64,000 nt of DNA from Tatumella saanichensis (GCF_000439375.1 NZ_ATMI01000054.1:62001-126000), one strand, 5' to 3'; counted from the first letter of the stretch, positions 29,421 to 38,365 are shown. A program made the numbers and translations. Notes: generated by a model from the sequence alone, not told the origin.

Positions 29421-31061
29421 TTAGGCGTTTTTCAGCACTTCGCTGACGATATCCACCGCTTCTTTCTCGATTTTTTCGCGATGCTCTGCACCGAGGAAGC
29501 TCTCACAGTAAATTTTATAGGCGTCTTCAGTGCCGGACGGACGGGCGGCGAACCAGCCATTTTCCGTCATCACTTTCAGGCCGCCAATCGCTGCGCCATT
29601 GCCAGGTGCTGCGGTCAGACGGGCAGTAATCGGGTCACCGGCCAGGGTTTCTGCGCTGACCATCTCTGGGGAGAGTTTAGAGAGCGCGGCCTTCTGCGCA
29701 CTGGTGGCAGAGGCCTGAATACGGTTATAGCTGGGTGAGCCAAATTTCGCGGCCAGTGCGTCATAGTGCTGCTGCGGGTTGAGTCCGGTCACGGCGGTGA
29801 TCTCTGCCGCCAGCAGGCACATAATGATACCGTCTTTATCGGTCGACCACGGGGTGCCATCGAAACGCAAGAAGGAGGCACCGGCGCTCTCTTCGCCGCC
29901 GAAACCGAAGCTGCCATCAAACAGCCCATCGACGAACCATTTGAAGCCTACCGGGACTTCCACCAGTTTACGTCCCAGATCAGCAACCACACGGTCAATC
30001 ATGGCACTGGACACTAGGGTTTTACCGACCGCAACCTCATCGCCCCATTGTGGACGGTGACGGAACAGATAGCTGATGGCAACCGCCAGATAGTGGTTCG
30101 GGTTCATCAGACCAGCTGGGGTGACGATACCATGGCGGTCATAGTCAGGGTCGTTGGCGAAGGCCAAATCAAACTGTTCACGCAACGCCAGCAGACCTGC
30201 CATCGCCGATTCAGAGGAGCAATCCATACGGATAGCACCGTCTTTATCGAGATGCATAAAGCGGAAAGTCTGATCGATAGCATCATTGACCAGCGTGATA
30301 TTCAGCTGATAATGCTCAGCAATCCGCTGCCAATAGGCAATACCAGAGCCACCTAACGGATCAACACCCAGGGTCAGATTCGCTTTTTTGATCGCCTCAA
30401 AATCGATGACTTCAGCTAAACCTTCCACATAAGGCTGGATCAGATCTTTGCTGATGATCAAACCGCTAGTTTCGGCTTGTGATAGCGTAAAGCGTTTCAC
30501 CTCTTTCAGGCCATCTTGGATCAATTGGTTAGCCCGCGCTTCGACCACTTTGGTAACATTGGTGTCTGCAGGGCCACCATTTGGCGGATTGTACTTGATG
30601 CCCCCATCTTCCGGTGGATTATGGGAAGGGGTAATCACAATACCGTCCGCCAATTGCTGGCTGTGTTTATTATGCTCGAGGATAGCGTTAGAGATTGCCG
30701 GGGTCGGCGTATAGCCGTTGTCCTGCTGAACAATGACCTGCACGCCGTTGGCAGTCAGGACTTCCAGCACCGAAATCATCGCCGGTTCGGACAGGGCATG
30801 GGTATCTTTACCGATGTAGCAAGGGCCTGTGATCCCGTTTTTCTGACGCTCTTCGGCGATTGCCTGCGCAATAGCCAGAATATGTGTCTCATTAAAGCTG
30901 TAACGGGAAGCACTGCCACGGTGTCCGGAGGTACCGAATTTGACCGCATGGTCACTGTCGGACAGATCCGGTTTAAGGACATAATATTGTGATGTCAGTT
31001 GAGCGATGTTAATCAGATCGCTCTGCTGAGCCGGTTTTCCGGCTCTTGGGTGGCTGGCCAT
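29421..31061 (-). CDS. pgm: Phosphoglucomutase
   Basis: It interconverts glucose 1-phosphate and glucose 6-phosphate and so supplies UDP-glucose for envelope polysaccharides and trehalose. The 546 residues match E. coli Pgm. The phosphoserine loop [17 protein letters not shown] is near residue 146, the metal-binding loop is DPDYDRHG, the sugar-binding loop GGEESAG, and the phosphate-binding loop RPSGTED near the C-terminus. It lies 29 bp after seqA and is probably co-transcribed with it, as in E. coli. Confidence 0.98.
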   Translation of the reverse strand: MASHPRAGKPAQQSDLINIAQLTSQYYVLKPDLSDSDHAVKFGTSGHRGSASRYSFNETHILAIAQAIAEERQKNGITGPCYIGKDTHALSEPAMISVLEVLTANGVQVIVQQDNGYTPTPAISNAILEHNKHSQQLADGIVITPSHNPPEDGGIKYNPPNGGPADTNVTKVVEARANQLIQDGLKEVKRFTLSQAETSGLIISKDLIQPYVEGLAEVIDFEAIKKANLTLGVDPLGGSGIAYWQRIAEHYQLNITLVNDAIDQTFRFMHLDKDGAIRMDCSSESAMAGLLALREQFDLAFANDPDYDRHGIVTPAGLMNPNHYLAVAISYLFRHRPQWGDEVAVGKTLVSSAMIDRVVADLGRKLVEVPVGFKWFVDGLFDGSFGFGGEESAGASFLRFDGTPWSTDKDGIIMCLLAAEITAVTGLNPQQHYDALAAKFGSPSYNRIQASATSAQKAALSKLSPEMVSAETLAGDPITARLTAAPGNGAAIGGLKVMTENGWFAARPSGTEDAYKIYCESFLGAEHREKIEKEAVDIVSEVLKNA

Positions 31062-31090
31062 TGCCGTTTCTCCCTAACGCTAATGATCGG

Positions 31091-31636
31091 TTAAATCGTT
31101 CCGCAAACTTTGTCAGCCAGTTCCTGAGGGAACAGCATTGACTGCATAATGTGTTCAATCATGCTGCATTTACGGCCGGTGTTAGTATTGGTGATTACCC
31201 AGTACGGGGTGCCGGGAATATGTTTCGGCTTAGTATGAGTCCCGTTTTGTAACAGGGTTTGCTCATCACCGGCAAAGTAGACTCGGGTTCTGCCTTGCAG
31301 GGTATGGGTCGCATCCTGAAACTCTTGCGGGCTGAGACGATAAAGCGTCGATAACACCATCATAAAGCGGTTCACTGCCCGTTTTTGATCCGCATATTCA
31401 TCGGACAATAACAGCTCGCGGACGGTGCGGACACGATCCTGGGGACGTGACTCACTGTGCGACGTTGCCAGTGACGGTGTTTCGCTATCTGCAGCCTGGG
31501 TTTCTTTCGCTTCCTTGATGGTTTGTGCAGAAACATTCAGCATCCTGCGCAAAATATCAGAGGCACTTTCACCAATATGACGTGTTTGGCTGGCAATATA
31601 GCGATAAAGCTCATCGTCTACTTCAATCGTTTTCAT
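31091..31636 (-). CDS. seqA: Replication initiation negative regulator SeqA
   Basis: It binds hemimethylated GATC clusters, sequesters oriC after initiation and organises new DNA. At 181 residues it has the E. coli length. The N-terminal oligomerisation domain is MKTIEVDDELYRYIASQTRHIGES. The variable linker spans about 40-65, and the C-terminal DNA-binding domain includes GRTRVYFAGDE and KHIPGTPYWVITNTNTGRK. It starts divergently from ybfF across a 238-bp gap, with a TATACT on the minus strand about 50 bp upstream as a possible -10. Confidence 0.97.
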   Translation of the reverse strand: MKTIEVDDELYRYIASQTRHIGESASDILRRMLNVSAQTIKEAKETQAADSETPSLATSHSESRPQDRVRTVRELLLSDEYADQKRAVNRFMMVLSTLYRLSPQEFQDATHTLQGRTRVYFAGDEQTLLQNGTHTKPKHIPGTPYWVITNTNTGRKCSMIEHIMQSMLFPQELADKVCGTI

Positions 31637-31874
31637 CTTTTTCCGTACTGTAATGGATAATGTAAATTTCCGAACAATAGCAGTATACCGGAATTAATCT
31701 GATATTCTGCTGCGCTGAGTGATCCGCGGATGATAAAGTGTCACCCTGACAGGTATTCATCACACCTGTATTGTGCCAGACACCGCGTTTCGCTGCGCTG
31801 CAAGTGTCTGTCGGCATTATAAAACCTCTGACCATAATACCCTAAGCCAGGGTTTCAACCTTAAGAACTTTGCC

Positions 31875-32654
31875 ATGATTTTAAACAGTCGACTGCAAAC
31901 TGTACAGGTTGGTGAAAAATTACCCCCTGTACTGCTGATCCACGGTCTGTTCGGAAGTCTCGATAACCTAGGAATACTGGCTCGCGCCCTGAAAACAGAC
32001 CGAGATGTGTTACAAGTCGACGTGCGTAACCACGGACTCTCCCCACGGGCCCCCTCAATGGACTACTCCGCCATGGCGGCAGATATGTTGCAAACCCTTG
32101 AGAGTCATGACTTAGATCAGGTGGATATTATCGGCCACTCGATGGGCGGTAAAATTGCCATGGCGCTAACCGCATTAGCACCGCAACGAGTTCGCAGACT
32201 GGTTGTGATTGATATTGCGCCAGTCATCTATGAAACCCGCCGGCACGATGATATCTTCGCCGCCCTGAATGCGGTCAGTGCCAGGGGGATCACCACCCGT
32301 GAAGAGGCAGCCCAAGTGATGCTACCTTTCATCGGTAATGAAATGGTAGTTCAGTTTCTACTAAAATCTTTCCGCCAAGGAGAGTGGTTGTTTAATGTCC
32401 CCGCATTATTGGACAACTATAGCGGTATTTCTGGCTGGCAACCGGTTGCACCTTGCCCGCAGCCAGCGCTATTTATCCGTGGTGCCGAATCATCCTACCT
32501 CGCCCCCTGTTATCGCCAAGCCCTGTTAGCACAGTTTCCCCACGCACGTGCCCACATCATCGCTGCGGCAGGTCACTGGGTACATGCCGAAAAACCTCAA
32601 GCAGTGATCAGTGCGGTACAACGTTTCCTTAACAGTCACGCGGCTGAAGGGTAA
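31875..32654 (+). CDS. ybfF: Esterase YbfF
   Basis: An alpha/beta hydrolase with esterase activity toward acyl-CoA and short-chain esters in E. coli. The start at 31875 (MILNSRLQTV) fits the family length (259 versus 254); an in-frame ATG at 31773 would add 34 unconserved residues. The nucleophile Ser89 is in GHSMGGK, the oxyanion region is HGLFGSLDNLG, and the catalytic His234 is in AGHWVHAEKP. The Shine-Dalgarno is weak. Confidence 0.92.
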   Translation: MILNSRLQTVQVGEKLPPVLLIHGLFGSLDNLGILARALKTDRDVLQVDVRNHGLSPRAPSMDYSAMAADMLQTLESHDLDQVDIIGHSMGGKIAMALTALAPQRVRRLVVIDIAPVIYETRRHDDIFAALNAVSARGITTREEAAQVMLPFIGNEMVVQFLLKSFRQGEWLFNVPALLDNYSGISGWQPVAPCPQPALFIRGAESSYLAPCYRQALLAQFPHARAHIIAAAGHWVHAEKPQAVISAVQRFLNSHAAEG

Positions 32655-32761
32655 TCGTGTTTAAACATTGGCGTCTGCCTGCGCACTGGAGTATGATTGC
32701 GCGCTAAAATTTTATCGTGTGTTGTTAACATGATAACCGTATTCATTCATCACTCAGCTCG

Positions 32762-32776
32762 GGGTATCTGATACCC
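32762..32776. promoter_or_regulatory. 15-bp palindrome just before ybfE
   Basis: GGGTATCTGATACCC has perfect 7-bp arms around a central T, 23 bp before the ybfE start. In E. coli ybfE is LexA-regulated, but no LexA box (CTGT-N8-ACAG) is visible here. The palindrome could be an operator or a leader hairpin close to the start codon. Confidence 0.4.
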
Positions 32777-32799
32777 GCAGATGTTCAGTTTCAAAAATC

Positions 32800-33075
32800 A
32801 TGGCAAAAGAAAATACGGATCGTACTACGCTCGACTTATTCGCCAATGAACGGCGACCGGGGCGTCCCAAAACCAGCCTGCTTTCTCGCGACGAACAATT
32901 GCGCATCAACAAGCGCAATCAGTTAAAACGGGATCGGGTGCGGGGATTGCAGCGAGTCGAGCTGAAAATGAACAGCGATGTGGTCGAAATACTCAATTCA
33001 CTGGCTGCTGAGCGCCAGATGAGCCGTAGTGAGCTTATTGAGCAAATTATTCTGTCACAACTTAACAAGCGCTGA
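32800..33075 (+). CDS. ybfE: YbfE, ribbon-helix-helix-type protein (LexA-regulated in E. coli)
   Basis: A 91-residue basic protein with the conserved N-terminus MAKENTDRTTLDLFANERRPGRPKTSLLSR and a C-terminal ribbon-helix-helix-like segment (RVELKMNSDVVEILNSLAAERQMSRSELIEQIIL), suggesting DNA binding. Its function is unknown. No Shine-Dalgarno is obvious before the ATG, although the start is conserved with E. coli. It is followed by fldA after 134 bp. Confidence 0.88.
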   Translation: MAKENTDRTTLDLFANERRPGRPKTSLLSRDEQLRINKRNQLKRDRVRGLQRVELKMNSDVVEILNSLAAERQMSRSELIEQIILSQLNKR

Positions 33076-33209
33076 CTCCCCACTATGCGCACTCAGGGAC
33101 AAATCCGGCGTGTTTACAAGTACCGCCCTACCGCCGGGTCTGCTATTATTCGCGCATCTGTAGTGAAATTACATTCATCTGATTTGAAGATTCAAGAGGT
33201 TATACCCAC

Positions 33210-33740
33210 ATGGCAATCGTAGGCATCTTTTTTGGCAGCGATACCGGCAACACTGAAAACATCGCAAAAATGATCCAAAAACAATTGGGTAAAGACGTTG
33301 CTGAAGTGCACGACATCGCGAAAAGTACCAAAGAAGACTTGGATGCCTTTGACATCCTGCTGCTGGGTATCCCAACCTGGTATTACGGTGAAGCACAGTG
33401 TGACTGGGACGATTTTTTCCCAACCTTGGAAGAGATCGATTTTACCGGCAAACTGGTTGCCCTGTTCGGTTGTGGTGACCAGGAAGACTACTCAGAATAC
33501 TTCTGTGATGCCCTGGGTACCCTGCGCGACATTATTGAGCCAAAAGGCGCGGTGATCGTCGGCCACTGGCCGGTCGCGGGTTACCATTTTGACGCCTCCA
33601 AAGGCCTGGCGGACGATAACCACTTCTTGGGTCTAGCCATTGATGAAGACCGCCAGCCAGAACTGACTAATGAGCGCGTCAGCCAATGGGTTGCGCAGAT
33701 CTCTGACGAACTGCAACTGAAAGAAATCCTTAACGCTTAG
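33210..33740 (+). CDS. fldA: Flavodoxin 1
   Basis: An FMN electron carrier for radical-SAM activases, methionine synthase, IspG/IspH and biotin synthesis. The 176 residues equal E. coli FldA. The phosphate-binding loop is GSDTGNTENI, followed by the isoalloxazine-binding Trp/Tyr loops PTWYYGEAQCDWDDF and GCGDQEDYSEYF. AAGAGGTT provides the ribosome-binding site. A TATTAT -10-like hexamer lies at 33144-33149. It precedes fur as in E. coli. Confidence 0.97.
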   Translation: MAIVGIFFGSDTGNTENIAKMIQKQLGKDVAEVHDIAKSTKEDLDAFDILLLGIPTWYYGEAQCDWDDFFPTLEEIDFTGKLVALFGCGDQEDYSEYFCDALGTLRDIIEPKGAVIVGHWPVAGYHFDASKGLADDNHFLGLAIDEDRQPELTNERVSQWVAQISDELQLKEILNA

Positions 33741-33752
33741 TAAGGTTTTTAT

Positions 33753-33777
33753 ATCACAGTTGTGATAATGTTCACTC
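33753..33777. promoter_or_regulatory. Palindrome and CRP-like site in the fldA-fur gap
   Basis: TATCACA-GT-TGTGATA (33753-33768) is a perfect inverted repeat. Overlapping it, TGTGA-N6-TCACT (33762-33777) matches 9 of 10 CRP consensus bases. CRP control of fur is known in E. coli, but this site lies about 220 bp upstream of the best fur -10, so it may serve another promoter. Confidence 0.35.
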
Positions 33778-33787
33778 CGGCATCCGC

Positions 33788-33816
33788 AAAACCTGCGTAA
33801 ATGACCCGCAGGTTTT
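33788..33816 (+). terminator. Terminator of fldA
   Basis: AAAACCTGCG, a 9-nt loop and CGCAGGTTTT followed by GTACTGTTTT, 48 bp after the fldA stop. It separates fldA from fur. Confidence 0.7.
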
Positions 33817-33953
33817 GTACTGTTTTCCGGCAGTCAGGGCTGTAGCCCTCCCTTCAGTAATGCTCGGAAATTTCAGCTGCTTATAAAAATGTCCCGCGGT
33901 TCTCCCGCCGTCAACCGGTACAGTTTCAGGCATTCCCGTCCGGCGGTCCGTGG

Positions 33954-33982
33954 TTTCAATTTCGATATATCGGTTCTATAAT
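33954..33982 (+). promoter_or_regulatory. Candidate fur promoter
   Basis: A perfect TATAAT (33977-33982) preceded at 17 bp by TTTCAA. The weak -35 suggests activator dependence. The predicted start, near 33989, gives a leader of about 75 nt that contains a small ORF. Confidence 0.5.
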
Positions 33983-34015
33983 GAACCCAAAAAAATAAGG
34001 TCATTACCGAGCTTC

Positions 34016-34066
34016 ATGGCACTTGCCAGAGTCATTATCAAAAGTAACAGGACAATAACTGCATGA
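34016..34066 (+). CDS. Candidate uof-like leader ORF
   Basis: A 16-codon ORF (MALARVIIKSNRTITA) whose TGA overlaps the fur ATG as ATGA. In E. coli a 28-codon leader ORF, uof, overlaps the fur start in the same way, and the sRNA RyhB represses fur by blocking uof translation. The position and 4-bp overlap are right. The sequence is shorter, its Shine-Dalgarno is weak (GAG 4 nt upstream), and I cannot compare residues, so this is by position only. Confidence 0.4.
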   Translation: MALARVIIKSNRTITA

Positions 34067-34509
34067 CTGACAACAACTCCGCATTGAAAAAGGCTGGTCT
34101 GAAGGTCACGCTTCCCCGACTGAAAATTCTGGAAGTGCTTCAGGAACCTAACTGCCATCATGTCAGTGCGGAAGACCTGTATAAGCGTCTGATCGATATC
34201 GGTGAGGAAATTGGGCTGGCAACGGTCTACCGTGTGCTGAACCAGTTTGACGATGCAGGTATCGTGACACGCCATAATTTCGAAGGCGGTAAGTCAGTCT
34301 TTGAGTTAACACAACAGCAGCACCATGATCATCTTATCTGCCTCGACTGTGGCAAAGTGATCGAGTTCCGCGATGAGTTTATCGAACAACGCCAGCGTGA
34401 AATCGCTAAACGTTTCGGTATCAAACTGTCTAACCACAGCCTATACCTATATGGTCACTGCGCCGAAGGCGATTGCCGTGAGAACGAGGGGCTGCATAAC
34501 GACGACTAA
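34063..34509 (+). CDS. fur: Ferric uptake regulator Fur
   Basis: An Fe2+-dependent repressor of iron acquisition and regulator of the RyhB regulon. The 148 residues equal E. coli Fur. The N-terminal winged helix includes LKVTLPRLKILEVL and HHVSAEDLYKRL. The metal sites include HHDHLICLDCGKVIEF, with the zinc-binding CxxC, and a second Cys pair in CAEGDCRENE. It lacks a strong Shine-Dalgarno and probably depends on coupling with the overlapping leader ORF. Confidence 0.97.
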   Translation: MTDNNSALKKAGLKVTLPRLKILEVLQEPNCHHVSAEDLYKRLIDIGEEIGLATVYRVLNQFDDAGIVTRHNFEGGKSVFELTQQQHHDHLICLDCGKVIEFRDEFIEQRQREIAKRFGIKLSNHSLYLYGHCAEGDCRENEGLHNDD

Positions 34510-34554
34510 TGCCTGCGTTCCCTTATCCGGGCCGCTGACCACCTGATGTAATCA

Positions 34555-34578
34555 AACCACGCCTGACGTGGTTTTTTT
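34555..34578 (+). terminator. Terminator of fur
   Basis: AACCACG, 5-nt loop CCTGA and CGTGGTT followed by TTTTT, 45 bp after the fur stop. Confidence 0.85.
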
Positions 34579-34676
34579 ATGCCTGCTCCTCGCCGTTTCG
34601 TGCTTTTCCAGTTGCCCGCCATTGGTCCTTTTCTGTACTTATTTTAATCTTAATCGTATTCATGTTATGTTTATCG

Positions 34677-34699
34677 GTAACATCATGACTATCTGTTAC
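34677..34699. promoter_or_regulatory. Inverted repeat upstream of the polyol dehydrogenase
   Basis: GTAACA-N11-TGTTAC immediately upstream of the ribosome-binding site. Arms 17 bp centre-to-centre would suit a dimeric repressor. No regulator gene is adjacent, and I cannot name the factor. Confidence 0.4.
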
Positions 34700-34715
34700 A
34701 GATTAAGGAATGCAT

Positions 34716-36122
34716 TTGAATACAAAAAGAACTGAACAATCCCTCTGGCTGCATCTCGGTGCAGGTGCCTTTCACCGCGCTCATCAGTGCTGGTATCTGA
34801 ATAAATTACATCAGAAAGGCGATAGCCGTTGGTCAATATCTCTGGCCAATATCCGTAACAGCAGCACACAGAAAATGCTTGAGCAATTGGCTCGTCAACA
34901 AGGGCGTTATACCCTCGAAATTATCTCTCCTGATGGCCACATAGACTATCAGACCATCACTTCCGTACAACATGTTCTTCCTTACGATACCCAGCTCACC
35001 GCCTTGGTGAATGAAGGCTCACGTCCAGAAACAGGTATTATTTCCTTCACTGTAACGGAAGGCGGCTATTTTCTTAACGATCAGGGTCACCTTGACCTGA
35101 ATGCAGCACCTATACAAAGTGATCTTGCCGCTGAACAGGACACGGTTACCCTGTATGGTGCTCTGTATAAGATACTGACCGCCCGCCGTGAGAAGAACAG
35201 TGGTCCAGTGACCTTACTCTGCTGTGACAACCTACGCAGTAATGGCCAGAGTTTCCGTCGCGGACTGATGGAATTTGTGACCGCCCGCCAGGATCAGCCG
35301 CTGCTGGAATGGTTGGAGCACAATGTCAGTACCCCAGACTCAATGGTTGACCGTATTACCCCGGCCACCGGCGATGAACTGATTGAACGGGTGCGTCAGC
35401 AGAATATCACCGATGATCTGGTACCAGTGTGCTGTGAGTCCTTCAGTCAGTGGGTGATCCACGATGACTTTATTGCTGGTCGCCCTGCCCTAGAAGAGGC
35501 TGGAGTGGAGTTTGTCGAGGATGTGCTGCCTTATGAAGAGGCGAAAATCCGCGTGCTCAACGCCAGCCACAGTGGTATCGCCTGGGCCGGCGGTCTGCTC
35601 AATAAGGAGTTTATCGATCAAAGCCTGCTGCCGGAGGTGCGCCAATGGATCACCGCTTACGTGGAACAGGATGTCATCCCAGCACTGGAAGACTCCCCCC
35701 TCGACCTGAAGCAGTATTGCCAGACCGTTCTGCAACGTTTTAGTAATCCTCGGGTGCGAGATACCTGCCAGCGTGTCTCATCGGACAGCATTGCCAAGTT
35801 ACACGAGTTCCTAGTGCCAACCCTGAAAGCCCGCTATCAACAACAGCAGACTCCCGAGGCTACGATACGGCTGATTGCGCTCTATTATTTGTTTATGCAG
35901 CGTTATGCAAATAATAGTCTGCCCTTTAGCTATCAGGATCGTGCAGGAGAAAGTGTCGACTTTGCTTCGATCTACCGCCAGAAAGATCCGTTAGCTGCCT
36001 TTGCCGCAGAGTCAAAACTGTTTGGTTCTTTGGCGGGTAACCCTGTATTTACCGCAGACCTCAGGCAGGCAGTTGTCTCTGCCCGCGAGGGAATTGCCGC
36101 ATTGGAGAATGATAAACCATGA
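34716..36122 (+). CDS. dalD: Mannitol-dehydrogenase-family polyol dehydrogenase (D-arabinitol 4-dehydrogenase type)
   Basis: A member of the long-chain polyol dehydrogenase family, most like DalD, which oxidises D-arabinitol to D-xylulose with NAD. It has the N-terminal cofactor motif LGAGAFHRAHQCWYL, DNLRSNG, the MVDRITP motif and the catalytic KIRVLNASHSGIAWAG segment (Lys, Asn and His of the family). I prefer the TTG at 34716, where AAGGA is 6 nt upstream; an ATG two codons earlier abuts the Shine-Dalgarno. The product is about 468 residues. It sits between fur and glnS, where E. coli has chiPQ, and overlaps a SemiSWEET gene by 4 bp. Confidence 0.82.
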   Translation: MNTKRTEQSLWLHLGAGAFHRAHQCWYLNKLHQKGDSRWSISLANIRNSSTQKMLEQLARQQGRYTLEIISPDGHIDYQTITSVQHVLPYDTQLTALVNEGSRPETGIISFTVTEGGYFLNDQGHLDLNAAPIQSDLAAEQDTVTLYGALYKILTARREKNSGPVTLLCCDNLRSNGQSFRRGLMEFVTARQDQPLLEWLEHNVSTPDSMVDRITPATGDELIERVRQQNITDDLVPVCCESFSQWVIHDDFIAGRPALEEAGVEFVEDVLPYEEAKIRVLNASHSGIAWAGGLLNKEFIDQSLLPEVRQWITAYVEQDVIPALEDSPLDLKQYCQTVLQRFSNPRVRDTCQRVSSDSIAKLHEFLVPTLKARYQQQQTPEATIRLIALYYLFMQRYANNSLPFSYQDRAGESVDFASIYRQKDPLAAFAAESKLFGSLAGNPVFTADLRQAVVSAREGIAALENDKP

Positions 36123-36622
36123 AAAGTATTTATATCGTGGTGGTAACGGCGATGCTGGCTCTGTTAGCGGTCTATTTTTTGTCGCCTTGGCCGGTGGCGC
36201 TGGGAACGGTTGCCGCTTGGGTGACCACCGGATCGTTCTTTTTGCAGGTGCTGCACATTGTTCGTAACCGCGATACCAAGGCGCTGTCACTGGGTATGTG
36301 GTCGGCCCTGTTTTTCGGTGTTTCCTGCTGGACTTGGTACGGTTATCGGGTCCACGACGTGCCGGTCATGACCGCCAATGGTCTGACTGCCTTGCTGGCC
36401 TTTTCGGTGATCATGCTTAAGCTTTACCATGAACGTCCGGGCAAAAACCGCCTACGCCGCAAACTGCGGGCAATGCCAGGGGTTATCTTACGGCCGCGTA
36501 TTCGTCGTCTGCACCCCTATACACCAGGTGAGACACCGATGACCACGAGCACTGACCTCCCGGAAAAAGCAAAAGTGATCCCGCTGAAAAAAATCAGGAA
36601 GAAGAAACGTCAATCTGCGTAA
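36119..36622 (+). CDS. SemiSWEET-family sugar transporter with basic C-terminal tail
   Basis: A 167-residue inner-membrane protein. The MtN3/SemiSWEET unit spans about residues 25-105 (TTGSFFLQVLHIVRNRDTKA, SLGMWSALFFGVSCWTWYGY, ANGLTALLAFSVIMLKLY). SemiSWEETs dimerise to move small sugars by facilitated diffusion. Two features are unusual: an extra N-terminal hydrophobic helix (about 4-22) and a 60-residue, strongly basic cytoplasmic-type tail (about 108-167) with no known domain, where most SemiSWEETs are 85-100 residues. The 4-bp overlap with the polyol dehydrogenase argues for shared substrate traffic; the substrate is inferred, not shown. Confidence 0.8.
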   Translation: MKSIYIVVVTAMLALLAVYFLSPWPVALGTVAAWVTTGSFFLQVLHIVRNRDTKALSLGMWSALFFGVSCWTWYGYRVHDVPVMTANGLTALLAFSVIMLKLYHERPGKNRLRRKLRAMPGVILRPRIRRLHPYTPGETPMTTSTDLPEKAKVIPLKKIRKKKRQSA

Positions 36623-36654
36623 CCCACAGCGCAGCCTTTGGGGATAAAAGTCAA

Positions 36655-36683
36655 AAAAAACGCCACAGCAATGTGGCGTTTTT
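36655..36683. terminator. Bidirectional terminator between the SemiSWEET gene and glnS
   Basis: A-run, CGCCACA, a 4-nt loop, TGTGGCG and TTTTT. The A/T tails on both sides allow it to end both convergent transcripts. Confidence 0.88.
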
Positions 36684-36697
36684 CGTTATTACACGAC

Positions 36698-38365
36698 TCA
36701 GGCTCCGGCTTTCGCCCAAGTATCACGTAACCCGACGGTACGGTTGAAGACCAGTTTCTCTGGAGAAGAGTAGACGCTGTCGGCACAGAAGTAGCCTTCA
36801 CGTTCAAACTGGTAGGAGACTTCAGCTTCAGCAGTGCTCAGGCTCTGTTCAACATACCCCTGACGGATCTGCAAGGAGTCTGGGTTGATCGCTGACAAGA
36901 AATCCTCTTCTGCACTTGGGTTCGGGACGCTGAACAGACGATCATAGAGGCGGAATTCCGCGCTCACACCCGCCATTACAGAAACCCAGTGGATCACCCC
37001 TTTGACCTTGCGGCCATCAGCTGGGTCTTTACTCAGCGTATCGGTATCACACTGACAATAAATGGTAGTGATTTCACCGTTGGCATCTTTCTCAACACGC
37101 TCAGCTTTGATCACATAGGCATTACGCAGGCGCACTTCTTTGCCAGTGACCAGACGCTTATAGTGCTTATTGGCTTCTTCACGGAAGTCAGCACGGTCGA
37201 TCCATACTTCACGGCTGAAGACCACTTCACGGGTCCCCATCTCCGGACGGTTTGGATGGTTCGGCATCGTCACCACTTCGCTGTAGCCTTGTGGCAGGTT
37301 TTCCAACACCACTTTAACCGGGTCCAATACCGCCATAGCACGCGGGGCATTTTCGTTAAGGTCATCACGGATACAGGATTCTAGTGACGCCATTTCCACG
37401 ATATTGTCTTGCTTTGTCACGCCGATACGGCGGCAAAATTCACGCAGTGACGCTGCCGTATAACCGCGACGGCGAAGACCAGAGATAGTCAACATGCGCG
37501 GGTCATCCCAACTTTCCACGACGTTTTCTGCCACCAGCTGGGTCAGTTTACGCTTTGACATTACCGCATATTCGAGATTCAGACGTGAAAACTCGTACTG
37601 ACGCGGATGGACATCGATAGTAATGTTATCCAGCACCCAGTCATACAGACGACGATTGTCTTGGAATTCCAAGGTACACAGCGAGTGAGTGATCCCTTCC
37701 AGCGCATCGGAAATGCAGTGGGTAAAATCATACATCGGGTAGATGCACCACTTAGTGCCGGTCTGATGGTGTTCCGCAAACTTAATGCGGTACAACACTG
37801 GATCACGCATCACCATAAAGCTGGACGCCATATCGATTTTGGCACGTAGACAGGCAGTCCCTTCTGCAAAGCCCCCAGCACGCATTTTCTCAAACAGTGC
37901 CAAGTTTTCTTCCGGTGTACGGTCACGGTATGGGCTATTTTTGCCTGGCGCAGTCAGTGAACCTCGGTATTCACGGATCTGATCGGGCGTCAGTTCATCG
38001 ACATAGGCCAGCCCTTTGGTGATCAGCTCACAAGCAAAGCTGTACAGTTGGTCAAAGTAGTCTGAAGAATAATGAACCTGTGTATCCCATTGATACCCTA
38101 GCCATTGCACATCACGTTTGATGGATTCAACGAATTCGACATCTTCTTTTACCGGGTTGGTATCATCAAAACGTAAATTGCATTTCCCCTGGTAGTCCTG
38201 GGCAATACCGAAGTTCAAGCAAATAGATTTCGCATGACCGATATGCAGATAGCCATTAGGTTCAGGTGGAAAACGTGTATGCACACTCTGGTGCTTACCG
38301 CTCGCCAGATCTTCGTCAATGATCTGACGAATAAAGTTCGTTGGGCGGGCTTCAGCCTCACTCAT
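36698..38365 (-). CDS. glnS: Glutaminyl-tRNA synthetase
   Basis: A class I aminoacyl-tRNA synthetase that charges tRNA-Gln; four cognate tRNAs are encoded at 47368-47832. The start at 38365 gives [15 protein letters not shown], the family N-terminus; an ATG 12 codons upstream is not conserved. The 555 residues match E. coli (554). The HIGH motif is in [15 protein letters not shown] and the KMSKS equivalent in VMSKRKL. The C-terminal anticodon-binding beta-barrels are complete. It is convergent with the SemiSWEET gene. Confidence 0.97.
   Translation of the reverse strand: MSEAEARPTNFIRQIIDEDLASGKHQSVHTRFPPEPNGYLHIGHAKSICLNFGIAQDYQGKCNLRFDDTNPVKEDVEFVESIKRDVQWLGYQWDTQVHYSSDYFDQLYSFACELITKGLAYVDELTPDQIREYRGSLTAPGKNSPYRDRTPEENLALFEKMRAGGFAEGTACLRAKIDMASSFMVMRDPVLYRIKFAEHHQTGTKWCIYPMYDFTHCISDALEGITHSLCTLEFQDNRRLYDWVLDNITIDVHPRQYEFSRLNLEYAVMSKRKLTQLVAENVVESWDDPRMLTISGLRRRGYTAASLREFCRRIGVTKQDNIVEMASLESCIRDDLNENAPRAMAVLDPVKVVLENLPQGYSEVVTMPNHPNRPEMGTREVVFSREVWIDRADFREEANKHYKRLVTGKEVRLRNAYVIKAERVEKDANGEITTIYCQCDTDTLSKDPADGRKVKGVIHWVSVMAGVSAEFRLYDRLFSVPNPSAEEDFLSAINPDSLQIRQGYVEQSLSTAEAEVSYQFEREGYFCADSVYSSPEKLVFNRTVGLRDTWAKAGA

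Noticed and set aside
32655-32799. LexA box upstream of ybfE
   Set aside because: Searched for CTGT-N8-ACAG and CTG-N10-CAG; no match in this gap.
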